This document shows positions 1 to 5,816 of a stretch of 8,215 bases of DNA, piece after piece. The notes beneath the pieces were generated by a model, which saw only the letters and a program-made list of their open reading frames with translations, made no database searches and was not told the origin of the DNA. A program made the position numbers and the translations under genes. The DNA is from Candidatus Zymogenus sp. (GTDB taxonomy: Bacteria; Desulfobacterota; Zymogenia; Zymogenales; Zymogenaceae): positions 1-8,215 of the forward strand of contig JAUWME010000077.1 in NCBI GenBank assembly GCA_030613285.1, in the 5' to 3' direction. Position 1 is the first letter of the stretch. Each line of letters starts with the position of its first letter.

Positions 1-1018
1 TTAACTTATCTCCCCGCTCTTTCAAAACCCCCCGATACTTTGTGTGTGCCTCATCAAACCCCTTAAGATACAGAAGCTTTTTCCCCGGTGGAATCTTAAG
101 CTCGTAGTCGATGGCCCCTGGGGGTGTGGCACTCTTCAATAGTTCTGGATTGATGCTTTTTAAGGTCTCTGTTTTCACCTTGACGAGATTTGCGAAAAAC
201 GAGAGAGGAAGGCCCCCCGGAACGTAAATTTTGTCGTAGGCTATGGGCTTTTCCCCTTTGGGATGTTCAAAGCCAAACTTCTCCGGTTCCAGCATAACCG
301 TAACGATGGCTATTATTTTTGGAACATATCCCCGTGCCGGAAAGGGCAGCATACCTTGGGCGGCCATCTCCCAGATTGAGACGTCCCCGCACTTTTTTAT
401 CGCTCTTCTCACCGGTGCGCCGCCGCAGTTGTATCCCGCAAGGGCGAGGTACCAATCGTCAAAGGAACGGTAGAAATAAGCAAAATATTTTGCCGCATAT
501 CTCGTCGATTTCTCGTAATCCTTCCGCTCATCCACCCACTCATCCATCCGCATCCCCATCCTCTTTGCCGTTGTTGGGATGAACTGCCAAGGGCCCCCCG
601 CACCCTTGCTCGAAACTGAGTGGGGATTAAACCCGCTCTCTAAAATCGCCACATAAAACATATCTTCAGGAATGCCTTGCTCAATAAAAATCCCCTTCAT
701 TAGCGCCTCATACCTCTTTGACCTTGAAAGCCACTTCTTGATGGAATATGGGGACTTCTTCAATTTCTCCAATTGATTGTTTACTTTTTCGTTTGTAACG
801 AGGGGAAATACGGACGTAGTCTTTGACATCGAGGAAATTATCGCCTGTTCCTTCTTAATAAACGTCTCTTTTAAGGTTACATCTTTTATGGAAATATTCT
901 TAAGAGTAACACTACATCCAGAGAAGAAGATAGTAAAGAAAATTGTCACTATTAGCAAAAAGGCAATTTTTGTCTCGGTTGTTCCAATCTTACCTGTCAT
1001 ATTAGATAACTTTTTCAT
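1..1018 (-). CDS. MltD-like lytic transglycosylase lipoprotein, 3' end beyond window
   Basis: Probable membrane-anchored lytic transglycosylase that cleaves the MurNAc-GlcNAc bond of peptidoglycan in the periplasm. The frame is open from ATG 1018 to the left edge, giving 339 codons with no stop. Residues 18-34 are hydrophobic and end in FFSGC, a lipobox-like site with Cys35. The SLT domain spans about residues 100-205: catalytic Glu127 lies in ILESGFNP, followed by GAGGPWQFIPTTAKRMGM (140-156) and GYNCGG (195-200), which matches the family AYNxGxG motif. Residues 238-300 (Tyr-Val-Pro-Gly-Gly start, then INPELLKSATPPG) resemble the segment after the SLT domain in MltD proteins; LysM repeats may follow outside the window. 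ATG 1018 is preceded only by a weak AAGAAAAC ribosome site; ATG 1000 in the same frame would still keep the signal sequence. The gene is divergent from nadA. Family assignment is firm; the exact subfamily and start are less so. Confidence 0.9.
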   Translation of the reverse strand, partial: MKKLSNMTGKIGTTETKIAFLLIVTIFFTIFFSGCSVTLKNISIKDVTLKETFIKKEQAIISSMSKTTSVFPLVTNEKVNNQLEKLKKSPYSIKKWLSRSKRYEALMKGIFIEQGIPEDMFYVAILESGFNPHSVSSKGAGGPWQFIPTTAKRMGMRMDEWVDERKDYEKSTRYAAKYFAYFYRSFDDWYLALAGYNCGGAPVRRAIKKCGDVSIWEMAAQGMLPFPARGYVPKIIAIVTVMLEPEKFGFEHPKGEKPIAYDKIYVPGGLPLSFFANLVKVKTETLKSINPELLKSATPPGAIDYELKIPPGKKLLYLKGFDEAHTKYRGVLKERGDKL

Positions 1019-1054
1019 ATCGTTTTCTTAATGTCCTCAATCAAAACCGCTATG

Positions 1055-1082
1055 ATTACAAAGTTCGTAAATCAAATGGCAA
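1055..1082 (-). promoter_or_regulatory. Candidate promoter of the lytic transglycosylase gene
   Basis: Read on the minus strand, TTGCCA (1082-1077), a 16-base spacer and TGTAAT (1060-1055) form a sigma70-like pair, each box matching five of six consensus bases. The expected start near 1048 leaves a short leader before ATG 1018. The -10 box lacks the usually essential second A, so support is modest. Confidence 0.35.
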
Positions 1083-1108
1083 ATGGCAAGCTCTAAGTGG
1101 CAAGTGAA
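1074..1108. repeat. Degenerate 7-base tandem repeat
   Basis: Five consecutive heptamers read AAATGGC, AAATGGC, AAGCTCT, AAGTGGC and AAGTGAA. TGGCAA therefore occurs at 1077, 1084 and 1098, all in a 7-base register. The tract overlaps the -35 box proposed for the divergent transglycosylase gene. It may be a simple slippage product. Confidence 0.4.
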
Positions 1109-1187
1109 TTTTGAAGATACTCCGAAATCTCCAAAAAGTCAAGCCCATAAAAAACTCCAGAAAACTCCGAATTCACATCAAAATCCA

Positions 1188-1216
1188 TTGACAAAAAAAC
1201 CGATTGATTATACTAT
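1188..1216 (+). promoter_or_regulatory. Sigma70-type promoter of nadA
   Basis: A perfect -35 box TTGACA (1188-1193) is followed by exactly 17 bases and TACTAT (1211-1216), which matches four of six -10 consensus bases. An overlapping TATACT at 1209-1214 is an alternative with a 15-base spacer. Transcription would start near 1223, giving a leader of about 65 bases that contains the inverted repeat at 1235-1253. Confidence 0.65.
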
Positions 1217-1234
1217 TTTAGTAGTGCTATTTTA

Positions 1235-1253
1235 TTAACACGAATTTTGTTAA
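1235..1253. promoter_or_regulatory. Inverted repeat in the nadA leader, candidate operator
   Basis: TTAACA (1235-1240) and TGTTAA (1248-1253) are perfect inverted arms around a 7-base centre. The site lies just downstream of the proposed start of transcription and upstream of the ribosome site, a usual place for a repressor operator. The AT-rich arms are unlikely to act as a terminator. NAD synthesis genes are often repressed by NAD- or niacin-responsive regulators in other bacteria, but I cannot match this sequence to a named regulator. Confidence 0.4.
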
Positions 1254-1288
1254 CCCAATAAAAATCACAATAAATGGAAGAATCCGAA

Positions 1289-2191
1289 ATGAAACATGAA
1301 ATTAAAAGGCTCCTTAAGGAAAAAAACGCCATTCTTCTGGCGCATAACTACCAAAACGCCGAAATCCAAGACGCTGCTGACATCACCGGTGATTCACTGG
1401 GGCTTTCCATCGAGGCCTCCAAGACCGATGCCGAGGTAATAGTATTCTGCGGTGTGCACTTCATGGCCGAAAGTGCGGCCATCCTTTCGCCTACAAAAAC
1501 TGTCCTCCTCCCAAGAATAGATGCGGGGTGTCCCATGGCTGACATGATAAACAAAGATGATGCCATCTCGTTTAAAGAAAAATACCCTGGGGCAGAACTT
1601 GTAACCTACGTCAACTCCACGGCCGAAGTTAAGGCGGTTACCGACATCTGCTGCACTTCGGCAAATGCAATAAGAGTCGTCGCCTCGGTAAAGTCGGATA
1701 CAGTATTAATGGCCCCGGATAAAAACCTTGCCCAGTACACCGCCCGCTTTACCGACAAAAAAATTATCTGGTGGGAGGGGTTTTGCCCCACCCACGAAAA
1801 ACTCACCCTTGAGGATGTGCTGGAGACAAAGGGTAAACATCCCGATGCAGAGCTTATCGTTCATCCCGAATGCCGGCCGGAGGTAATTGATGTTGCTGAC
1901 CACGTCACCAGCACTTCTGGGATGTTGGCTTACACAAAAGAATCAAAAACGATGAAGTTTATCATTGGAACTGAGATTGGGATTATCCATCCTTTAAAAA
2001 AGGGAAGCCCAAAAAAGGAGTTCATCCCCGCATCGGAAAAGATGATTTGTCCCAATATGAAGCTAACAACACTAAAGGATATCTACGATTGCCTCAACGA
2101 AATGAAGGGGGTGGTTCAAGTTTCTGAGGAGATTAGAACAAAGGCCAAGAAATCGTTGGACAGGATGCTTCAGGTAAAACGCGACGAATAG
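1289..2191 (+). CDS. nadA: Quinolinate synthase NadA
   Basis: NadA condenses iminoaspartate (from L-aspartate oxidase) with dihydroxyacetone phosphate to give quinolinate, the NAD ring precursor, using a [4Fe-4S] cluster in the cytoplasm. Numbered from ATG 1289 (300 residues, the usual length of the short NadA type), the protein has the substrate motif LAHNYQ (17-22), the conserved CGVHFMAE (54-61), and the three expected cluster ligands: Cys81 in AGCPMAD, Cys166 in GFCPTHEKL and Cys254 in [20 protein letters not shown] (106-116), CTSANA (122-127), HPECRPEV (192-199) and GTEIGI (227-232) are also intact. The third cysteine lacks the CxxCxxC of E. coli NadA. ATG 1289 is preferred to ATG 1274 because GGAAG (1276-1280) sits eight bases before it, while the upstream ATG has no ribosome site. 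No nadB or nadC is adjacent, so quinolinate must be passed on by genes elsewhere. Confidence 0.97.
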   Translation: MKHEIKRLLKEKNAILLAHNYQNAEIQDAADITGDSLGLSIEASKTDAEVIVFCGVHFMAESAAILSPTKTVLLPRIDAGCPMADMINKDDAISFKEKYPGAELVTYVNSTAEVKAVTDICCTSANAIRVVASVKSDTVLMAPDKNLAQYTARFTDKKIIWWEGFCPTHEKLTLEDVLETKGKHPDAELIVHPECRPEVIDVADHVTSTSGMLAYTKESKTMKFIIGTEIGIIHPLKKGSPKKEFIPASEKMICPNMKLTTLKDIYDCLNEMKGVVQVSEEIRTKAKKSLDRMLQVKRDE

Positions 2192-2220
2192 CTATCTTCG
2201 TACCGCAAGTTTGCCGGATG

Positions 2221-2235
2221 GGGAGAGGGGCGGCT
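2221..2235 (+). repeat. Copy 1 of a 15-base G-rich repeat, after nadA
   Basis: GGGAGAGGGGCGGCT occurs here, 30 bases after the nadA stop, and again, exactly, at 4452-4466 at the 3' end of the SDR gene. Here it forms the left arm and loop of a hairpin. Confidence 0.55.
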
Positions 2236-2256
2236 CTCCTGACTATTGTAAATAGT
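2222..2256 (+). terminator. Two tandem hairpins after nadA, possible transcript end
   Basis: GGAGAG (2222-2227) pairs with CTCTCC (2234-2239) around a six-base GGGCGG loop. Immediately after it, ACTATT (2242-2247) pairs perfectly with AATAGT (2251-2256) around a three-base loop. Neither is followed by a run of T, so this is not a canonical intrinsic terminator. It could end or stabilise the nadA transcript, or slow read-through into the CHAT gene. Confidence 0.35.
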
Positions 2257-2287
2257 ATAAATTGATTTTAAGTGGGGAATAGATTAA

Positions 2288-3463
2288 ATGAAAAAGAGAG
2301 TTATTTTTGCTGGGTTATCGTTGTTATTGCTTTTTCTCTTTTCTGCTTTGTTGCTGGCCCAGGAGGAAACAGGGGAAACAAAAAGTGATGAGGCAAAAGA
2401 AGAAAAGGCGCGTTATTCAACATTATCGGAATACCTCGATTCAGAAACAGCCATCTTAATTTACGATTCAAAAAAGCTTCTGGTGGACATCGTAAAGGCT
2501 GATGGGGTTATAACAAAAAAACTCCCAAAAACCGAAGAATCATTGGAAATGAAAGTGCGTCTTTATAAGGACTCCATACAATCGTTGGATACCATGTCGC
2601 CGTTTCAGAATCAGGCACATAGACTCTACAATATCCTCATCGATCCGGTGCTCCCTGAGCTTTCTGGGATTTCAAGGCTTGGGATTGTCCCCGATTCCGG
2701 ACTTCATTACCTCCCCTTTGCGGCGCTTGTTGCAAAACTGGACACAAAAAACGCATTTATGCCTAATCCGAAATTTCTGGTAAACGATTTTGCAATCTTC
2801 TATGCGCCGACCCCGAGATTTATGGAAAAAGCGCTAAAAACCGAAAAGTCCTCAAACCTCGGTGGTCTTGTTATTGGGAACTGTCGGTACCCATCTGGAT
2901 TCTCGCGCCTGAGGCACACCTCCCTTGAAATGAAGATTGTGGCGGAGAAAGTCCCGGGGGCAATTATGTTGGAGAAAGATCGGGCGACCGAGACAGCCTT
3001 CAAAAAAGAGGTTGACAAGGGACCGCTGTCCATCATCCACATGAACACCCATTCTAAGATCAAACGGGGCAACAGCAAAGTTTCGAGGATTCTCCTCACC
3101 GGCGGTGATGGCAATGACGGAAATCTCACAATCGCCGAAGTCCTTGAAATGAGGTTTGATGTCAGTCTTCTTACAATCTCCGCCCCCAGAACGGGACTAT
3201 GTTGGGGAAAGTCGATAGGATTTCCCCCAGCCTTTATTAGTGTGGGTGCAGATTCCATACTTGCTCCGGTGTGCAGGATCGATCGGGGGGTGACTACACA
3301 ACTTATGGATTTTTTCTACGAAAACCTTAAAAGCAACGACAAGGCCGAGGCCCTGCGTCTGGCCCAGGAGATGGTCATCAATCTTGAGAAGGGAAAGGGC
3401 TACAGAAGACTTGCCCATCCGGGGTTTTGGGCGCCCTTTGTTCTCTATGGAAGTTACAAGTAA
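2288..3463 (+). CDS. Secreted CHAT-domain protein lacking the catalytic cysteine
   Basis: A 391-residue exported protein with a CHAT (caspase HetF-associated with TPRs) domain. Residues 1-24 form a signal peptide: MKKR, a Leu-rich core, and likely cleavage after LLLA before QEE. A charged linker (25-42) follows, then the CHAT fold from about residue 45 to the end. Family landmarks are LGIVPDSGLHYLPFAAL (131-147), FYAPTPRFM (171-179), the conserved His region IIHMNTHS (249-256, with His255 in the catalytic position), VGADSILAPVCRIDRG (319-334), DFFYENL (341-347) and the terminal HPGFWAPFVLYGS (377-389). The nucleophile motif, normally SACETG, reads SAPRTG (298-303), so Pro300 replaces the cysteine; the nearest cysteine is Cys305. 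By family knowledge this predicts an inactive peptidase, perhaps a binding domain. No TPR repeats are present, unlike most CHAT proteins. GGGGA (2274-2278) is the ribosome site. It lies 21 bases before the SDR gene, so the two are probably co-transcribed. Confidence 0.85.
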   Translation: MKKRVIFAGLSLLLLFLFSALLLAQEETGETKSDEAKEEKARYSTLSEYLDSETAILIYDSKKLLVDIVKADGVITKKLPKTEESLEMKVRLYKDSIQSLDTMSPFQNQAHRLYNILIDPVLPELSGISRLGIVPDSGLHYLPFAALVAKLDTKNAFMPNPKFLVNDFAIFYAPTPRFMEKALKTEKSSNLGGLVIGNCRYPSGFSRLRHTSLEMKIVAEKVPGAIMLEKDRATETAFKKEVDKGPLSIIHMNTHSKIKRGNSKVSRILLTGGDGNDGNLTIAEVLEMRFDVSLLTISAPRTGLCWGKSIGFPPAFISVGADSILAPVCRIDRGVTTQLMDFFYENLKSNDKAEALRLAQEMVINLEKGKGYRRLAHPGFWAPFVLYGSYK

Positions 3464-3470
3464 GAAGATC

Positions 3471-3476
3471 GGGAGG
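3471..3476 (+). promoter_or_regulatory. Ribosome binding site that decides the SDR start
   Basis: GGGAGG lies eight bases before ATT 3485, an ideal spacing, but 17 bases before TTG 3494. No ATG or GTG is available at the proper distance. The placement therefore supports initiation at the AUU codon. Confidence 0.6.
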
Positions 3477-3484
3477 CACTAAAA

Positions 3485-4495
3485 ATTAAAGCCTTGGTAA
3501 TTGGTTCAGGAACATTTCTGGCAAGGAGTCTCATCCCAAGGCTTTTGAGTCTCGGCTTTGATGTCAGGGGTTTTGATTCCAGGAAGGAAACAAATCCTAT
3601 AGACGACGTTGAATATATAACCGGTGATTTATCCAAAAGCTCCGTGATGTCCGAGATGACCCATGGCGTGGATCACATCTTTCACCTGATGTGGCAAAAA
3701 CCAAAAGATGAAGAAGCAATCCGCGATCATGATAGGCTGGAACTTACAACGACAATAAAACTTGCAAACATTGCAAAGACCCTTGATGTTGTCAGCTACG
3801 TCTATCTATCCTCATCGACAGTCTACGGCATCCCCAGAAAACATCCCATATCCGAAACTGAAAAACGAAGGCCTATTTCCAGAAGGGGAAAGGACCTTCT
3901 AAAGATCGAGAATTACCTCAAAGACACGATGTCTTCCAGAGGGATTGGCGTTGTGATTGTTCGCACGCCACCCATAACCGGCTGGGGGACACCAAAAAAG
4001 GCCTTTCCAAGTCTCCTTTACGCCGCAAAGAGGGCCTTGAGGGGCAATCCTCTCGTTCTTTTAAGCGGTGGAAGATATTTTGTGCAGTATGTGGACGTAG
4101 AAGATTTAGCCTCGGCTCTGGTAAGATCGGTCAGAGAGGTACAGCCCGGTTGTCTGGAGCTTAACGTGGCGGCAGCAGATATCATAACTCAATACGATTT
4201 GGCCAGTTTTTTCATCAGTTTTTATCACAGCTCGTCGGGGATAACTAACCTCCCAGCAGTAATGCTTCCGTCAGTGGGGTTGATGCAAAAGGTGGGGGTT
4301 CCCCCTTTCGCCGCAGATTCCCACTTCCTCTTTTATCCCCAGACGATCATCGACACCCTAAAGGTAAAAGAGCTCCTTGACTATACTCCCAAAAAAATTA
4401 CGGAATCGATGTCTGAGATGTTGACATCCTGGGATGTGGAAGGAACCGAAAGGGAGAGGGGCGGCTGGTCCCAAAGCCGTTTCAGTAGAAGATAA
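3485..4495 (+). CDS. NAD-dependent epimerase/dehydratase-like extended SDR, atypical active site
   Basis: An extended short-chain dehydrogenase/reductase-like protein, 336 residues when started at ATT 3485. That start yields (M)KALVIGSGTFLARSLIP, which aligns with the classic first strand and glycine loop of NAD(P)-dependent sugar epimerases; starting at TTG 3494 would cut into the strand. The protein shows a GDLS turn (47-50), VYLSSSTVYG (106-115, the conserved Ser/Thr motif), VIVRTPPITGWG (157-168) and YVDVEDLASALV (202-213), all in family order. Two signatures are degraded. The glycine loop is GSGTFLA rather than GGxGxxG, and the YxxxK catalytic pair is replaced by Arg134 and Leu138 in SRRGKDLLKIE. 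It may bind a nucleotide without the usual chemistry, or work on an unusual substrate. The last 20 or so residues after LTSW are Arg-rich and include the translated G-rich repeat. It follows the CHAT gene by 21 bases. Confidence 0.8.
   Translation: MKALVIGSGTFLARSLIPRLLSLGFDVRGFDSRKETNPIDDVEYITGDLSKSSVMSEMTHGVDHIFHLMWQKPKDEEAIRDHDRLELTTTIKLANIAKTLDVVSYVYLSSSTVYGIPRKHPISETEKRRPISRRGKDLLKIENYLKDTMSSRGIGVVIVRTPPITGWGTPKKAFPSLLYAAKRALRGNPLVLLSGGRYFVQYVDVEDLASALVRSVREVQPGCLELNVAAADIITQYDLASFFISFYHSSSGITNLPAVMLPSVGLMQKVGVPPFAADSHFLFYPQTIIDTLKVKELLDYTPKKITESMSEMLTSWDVEGTERERGGWSQSRFSRR
4452..4466 (+). repeat. Copy 2 of the 15-base G-rich repeat, inside the SDR 3' end
   Basis: An exact second copy of GGGAGAGGGGCGGCT. 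Here it is in frame within the SDR gene and contributes to the Arg/Gly-rich tail (ERERGGW) that lies beyond the expected end of the fold. The first copy follows nadA. Confidence 0.55.
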
Positions 4496-4539
4496 ATTAA
4501 AGAATCACTTTTTTAAATCATTTGATATTAAGAAGTTTT

Positions 4540-4564
4540 ATAGAAATAAAGTTTGCATTTCTAT
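4540..4564. promoter_or_regulatory. Inverted repeat upstream of the membrane-protein gene
   Basis: ATAGAAAT (4540-4547) and ATTTCTAT (4557-4564) are perfect 8-base inverted arms around a nine-base spacer, in the AT-rich gap 4496-4664. A weak promoter-like pair, TTGCAT (4553-4558), 17 bases, then TAATAT (4576-4581), overlaps the right arm. The arrangement would fit an operator over a -35 box, but both elements are AT-rich and could occur by chance. Confidence 0.3.
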
Positions 4565-4664
4565 TTAATATTTACTAATATAGAGAAAAATGTTTTGACC
4601 ATGAAAACAAAATGAAGAACGTAGCTTTGTTAGCAAATCGTAACCTTTCGTTTGGAGGCACAAG

Positions 4665-5201
4665 ATGAAAGAACTTTCAAAACATTTTTATATCACTTTA
4701 TTCTTAGCTGGTTCACTCCTTCCGGGAATATTTATCATTATTGGAGGATATTTAGGAGAATATTTAGGAGAATTTGGAATTATTCTTTTATTTGTAATCG
4801 GATTAGTACTTTTTATTTTGCCATTTTTTGTTATATTAAATCTAACGGATGCAATGTGGTCTTCCATTGAGGACGTCTATGCCCGTATGACACCGGGAAA
4901 GGCCGTAGGATTATTGTTTATTCCCATTTTCAATATTTATTGGATGTATCAAGTATTGATTGGGTTTGTGGAAGATTACAACAATTTTGTATCCAGGAAT
5001 GAAATTGAAACACCTCTTTTAGAAGGAGGTATTTTTATAACTCACTTTCTCCTTACTCTATTAAGTCTTCTTCCCAATATTGGGTGGATTGCGGGTCTTA
5101 TAAATCTGGTTGTTGTATCAATGATGATATCTAAAATTTGCGATGCAGTCAATAGTGTCAATTTCGCGCTTTTAGAGCGTAGAAAGGACATTGCTAAATA
5201 A
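4665..5201 (+). CDS. Multi-pass membrane protein with PGKAVG-FNxYW motif, function unknown
   Basis: A 178-residue integral membrane protein with likely membrane segments at about 10-30, 38-60, 121-140 and 141-157, plus a less hydrophobic segment near 80-100. Three motifs stand out: MTPGKAVGLLFIPIFNIYW (75-93), GFVEDYN (100-106) and KICDAVN (157-163). I recall this combination from uncharacterised bacterial membrane proteins, some fused to small GYF-like or zinc-ribbon domains; no biochemical role is known to me. ATG 4665 is well set by GGAGG (4654-4658) six bases upstream. The gene is followed 22 bases later by a zinc-ribbon protein, so the two probably share a transcript, and the partner may supply the soluble module that is fused in other organisms. 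The base composition is much more AT-rich than that of the genes on either side of the island. Confidence 0.8.
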   Translation: MKELSKHFYITLFLAGSLLPGIFIIIGGYLGEYLGEFGIILLFVIGLVLFILPFFVILNLTDAMWSSIEDVYARMTPGKAVGLLFIPIFNIYWMYQVLIGFVEDYNNFVSRNEIETPLLEGGIFITHFLLTLLSLLPNIGWIAGLINLVVVSMMISKICDAVNSVNFALLERRKDIAK

Positions 5202-5223
5202 TTACTTATATGGAGATAATGAG

Positions 5224-5757
5224 ATGAAAAAATGCTCAAAATGTGGAATGGTGGTCAATGATCCTAATGCACGTTTTTGCGAGAAGTGCGGGGTTGCTTT
5301 AGTTGATTCAGATGAATATACAGAAAAACAGAAGTCAAAAACGTCTTGCTTTAGGACATTTTTAATCATTTGTGCGGTGTTGATTCCATTTATTGCAATA
5401 TATGCAGCGATAGCAATTCCAAACTTTTTGAAATTTCAAGCTAAATCAAAACAGCTTGAAGCTCGGCATATACTTACAGGAATCTATGAAGCTGAGCTCA
5501 ATTTTTATGTAAAGGAAGGAAAATTCAGTACTGATCTTGATGAAATCGGATATGCACCCGCATCAACACCAAAATATTATCAATACAAAATAATTCATGC
5601 CGATGAAACTACCTCTATTGTCAGAGTTTGGGGAAATATTGACAGAGATGATAATATTGATATTTGGGAGATCACTGAAAATGCCAGAATGCCTGTTCGT
5701 ATCTACGACGATGTTAGTGATACAGGTAAACAGATTGATCCCTTGCAACTAAGATGA
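5224..5757 (+). CDS. Zinc-ribbon-anchored pilin-like membrane protein, one head
   Basis: A 177-residue protein of three parts. Residues 1-24 form a zinc ribbon with Cys4, Cys7, Cys19 and Cys22 (CxxC, 11 residues, CxxC). A single transmembrane helix runs from about 43 to 66. From residue 61 the sequence AAIAIPNFLKFQAKSKQ is nearly identical to the end of the N-terminal helix of deltaproteobacterial type IV pilins, followed by a pilin-like head (EAELNFYVKEGKFSTDLDEIG, then YYQYKIIHAD, GNIDRDDNIDIWE and a terminal DPLQLR). The prepilin leader is absent: alignment back from AAIAIPN places Arg and Ile where the cleavage Gly and Glu5 of pilins should be. The zinc ribbon would be cytoplasmic and the head periplasmic. 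ATG 5224 is chosen because GGAG (5212-5215) precedes it by eight bases; an upstream TTG at 5191 overlaps the previous gene and lacks this spacing. Function unknown. Confidence 0.8.
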   Translation: MKKCSKCGMVVNDPNARFCEKCGVALVDSDEYTEKQKSKTSCFRTFLIICAVLIPFIAIYAAIAIPNFLKFQAKSKQLEARHILTGIYEAELNFYVKEGKFSTDLDEIGYAPASTPKYYQYKIIHADETTSIVRVWGNIDRDDNIDIWEITENARMPVRIYDDVSDTGKQIDPLQLR

Positions 5758-5816
5758 TAGCTCTTGACTAATATTTCCCCTCAAACCCTCGCTTGAAACT
5801 ATAAGAGAAAACAAAA

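Noticed and set aside
1274..1288. ATG 1274 as the nadA start
   Set aside because: No ribosome site precedes it, and the GGAAG serving ATG 1289 lies within those codons.
2800..3258. A 152-codon minus-strand open frame opposite the CHAT gene
   Set aside because: It lies wholly within a strongly supported coding region on the other strand, and its translation shows no recognisable motif.
4595..4623. TTGACC at 4595 as a -35 box for the membrane-protein gene
   Set aside because: No -10-like sequence lies 16-18 bases downstream.
5191..5223. TTG at 5191 as start of the single-head zinc-ribbon gene
   Set aside because: It overlaps the preceding gene and has no suitably placed ribosome site, while ATG 5224 has GGAG eight bases before it and begins the ribbon exactly as in the paralog.
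5758..5816. Promoter between the two ribbon genes (TTGACT at 5764, TATAAG at 5800)
   Set aside because: The spacing is about 30 bases, far too long for a sigma70 promoter.
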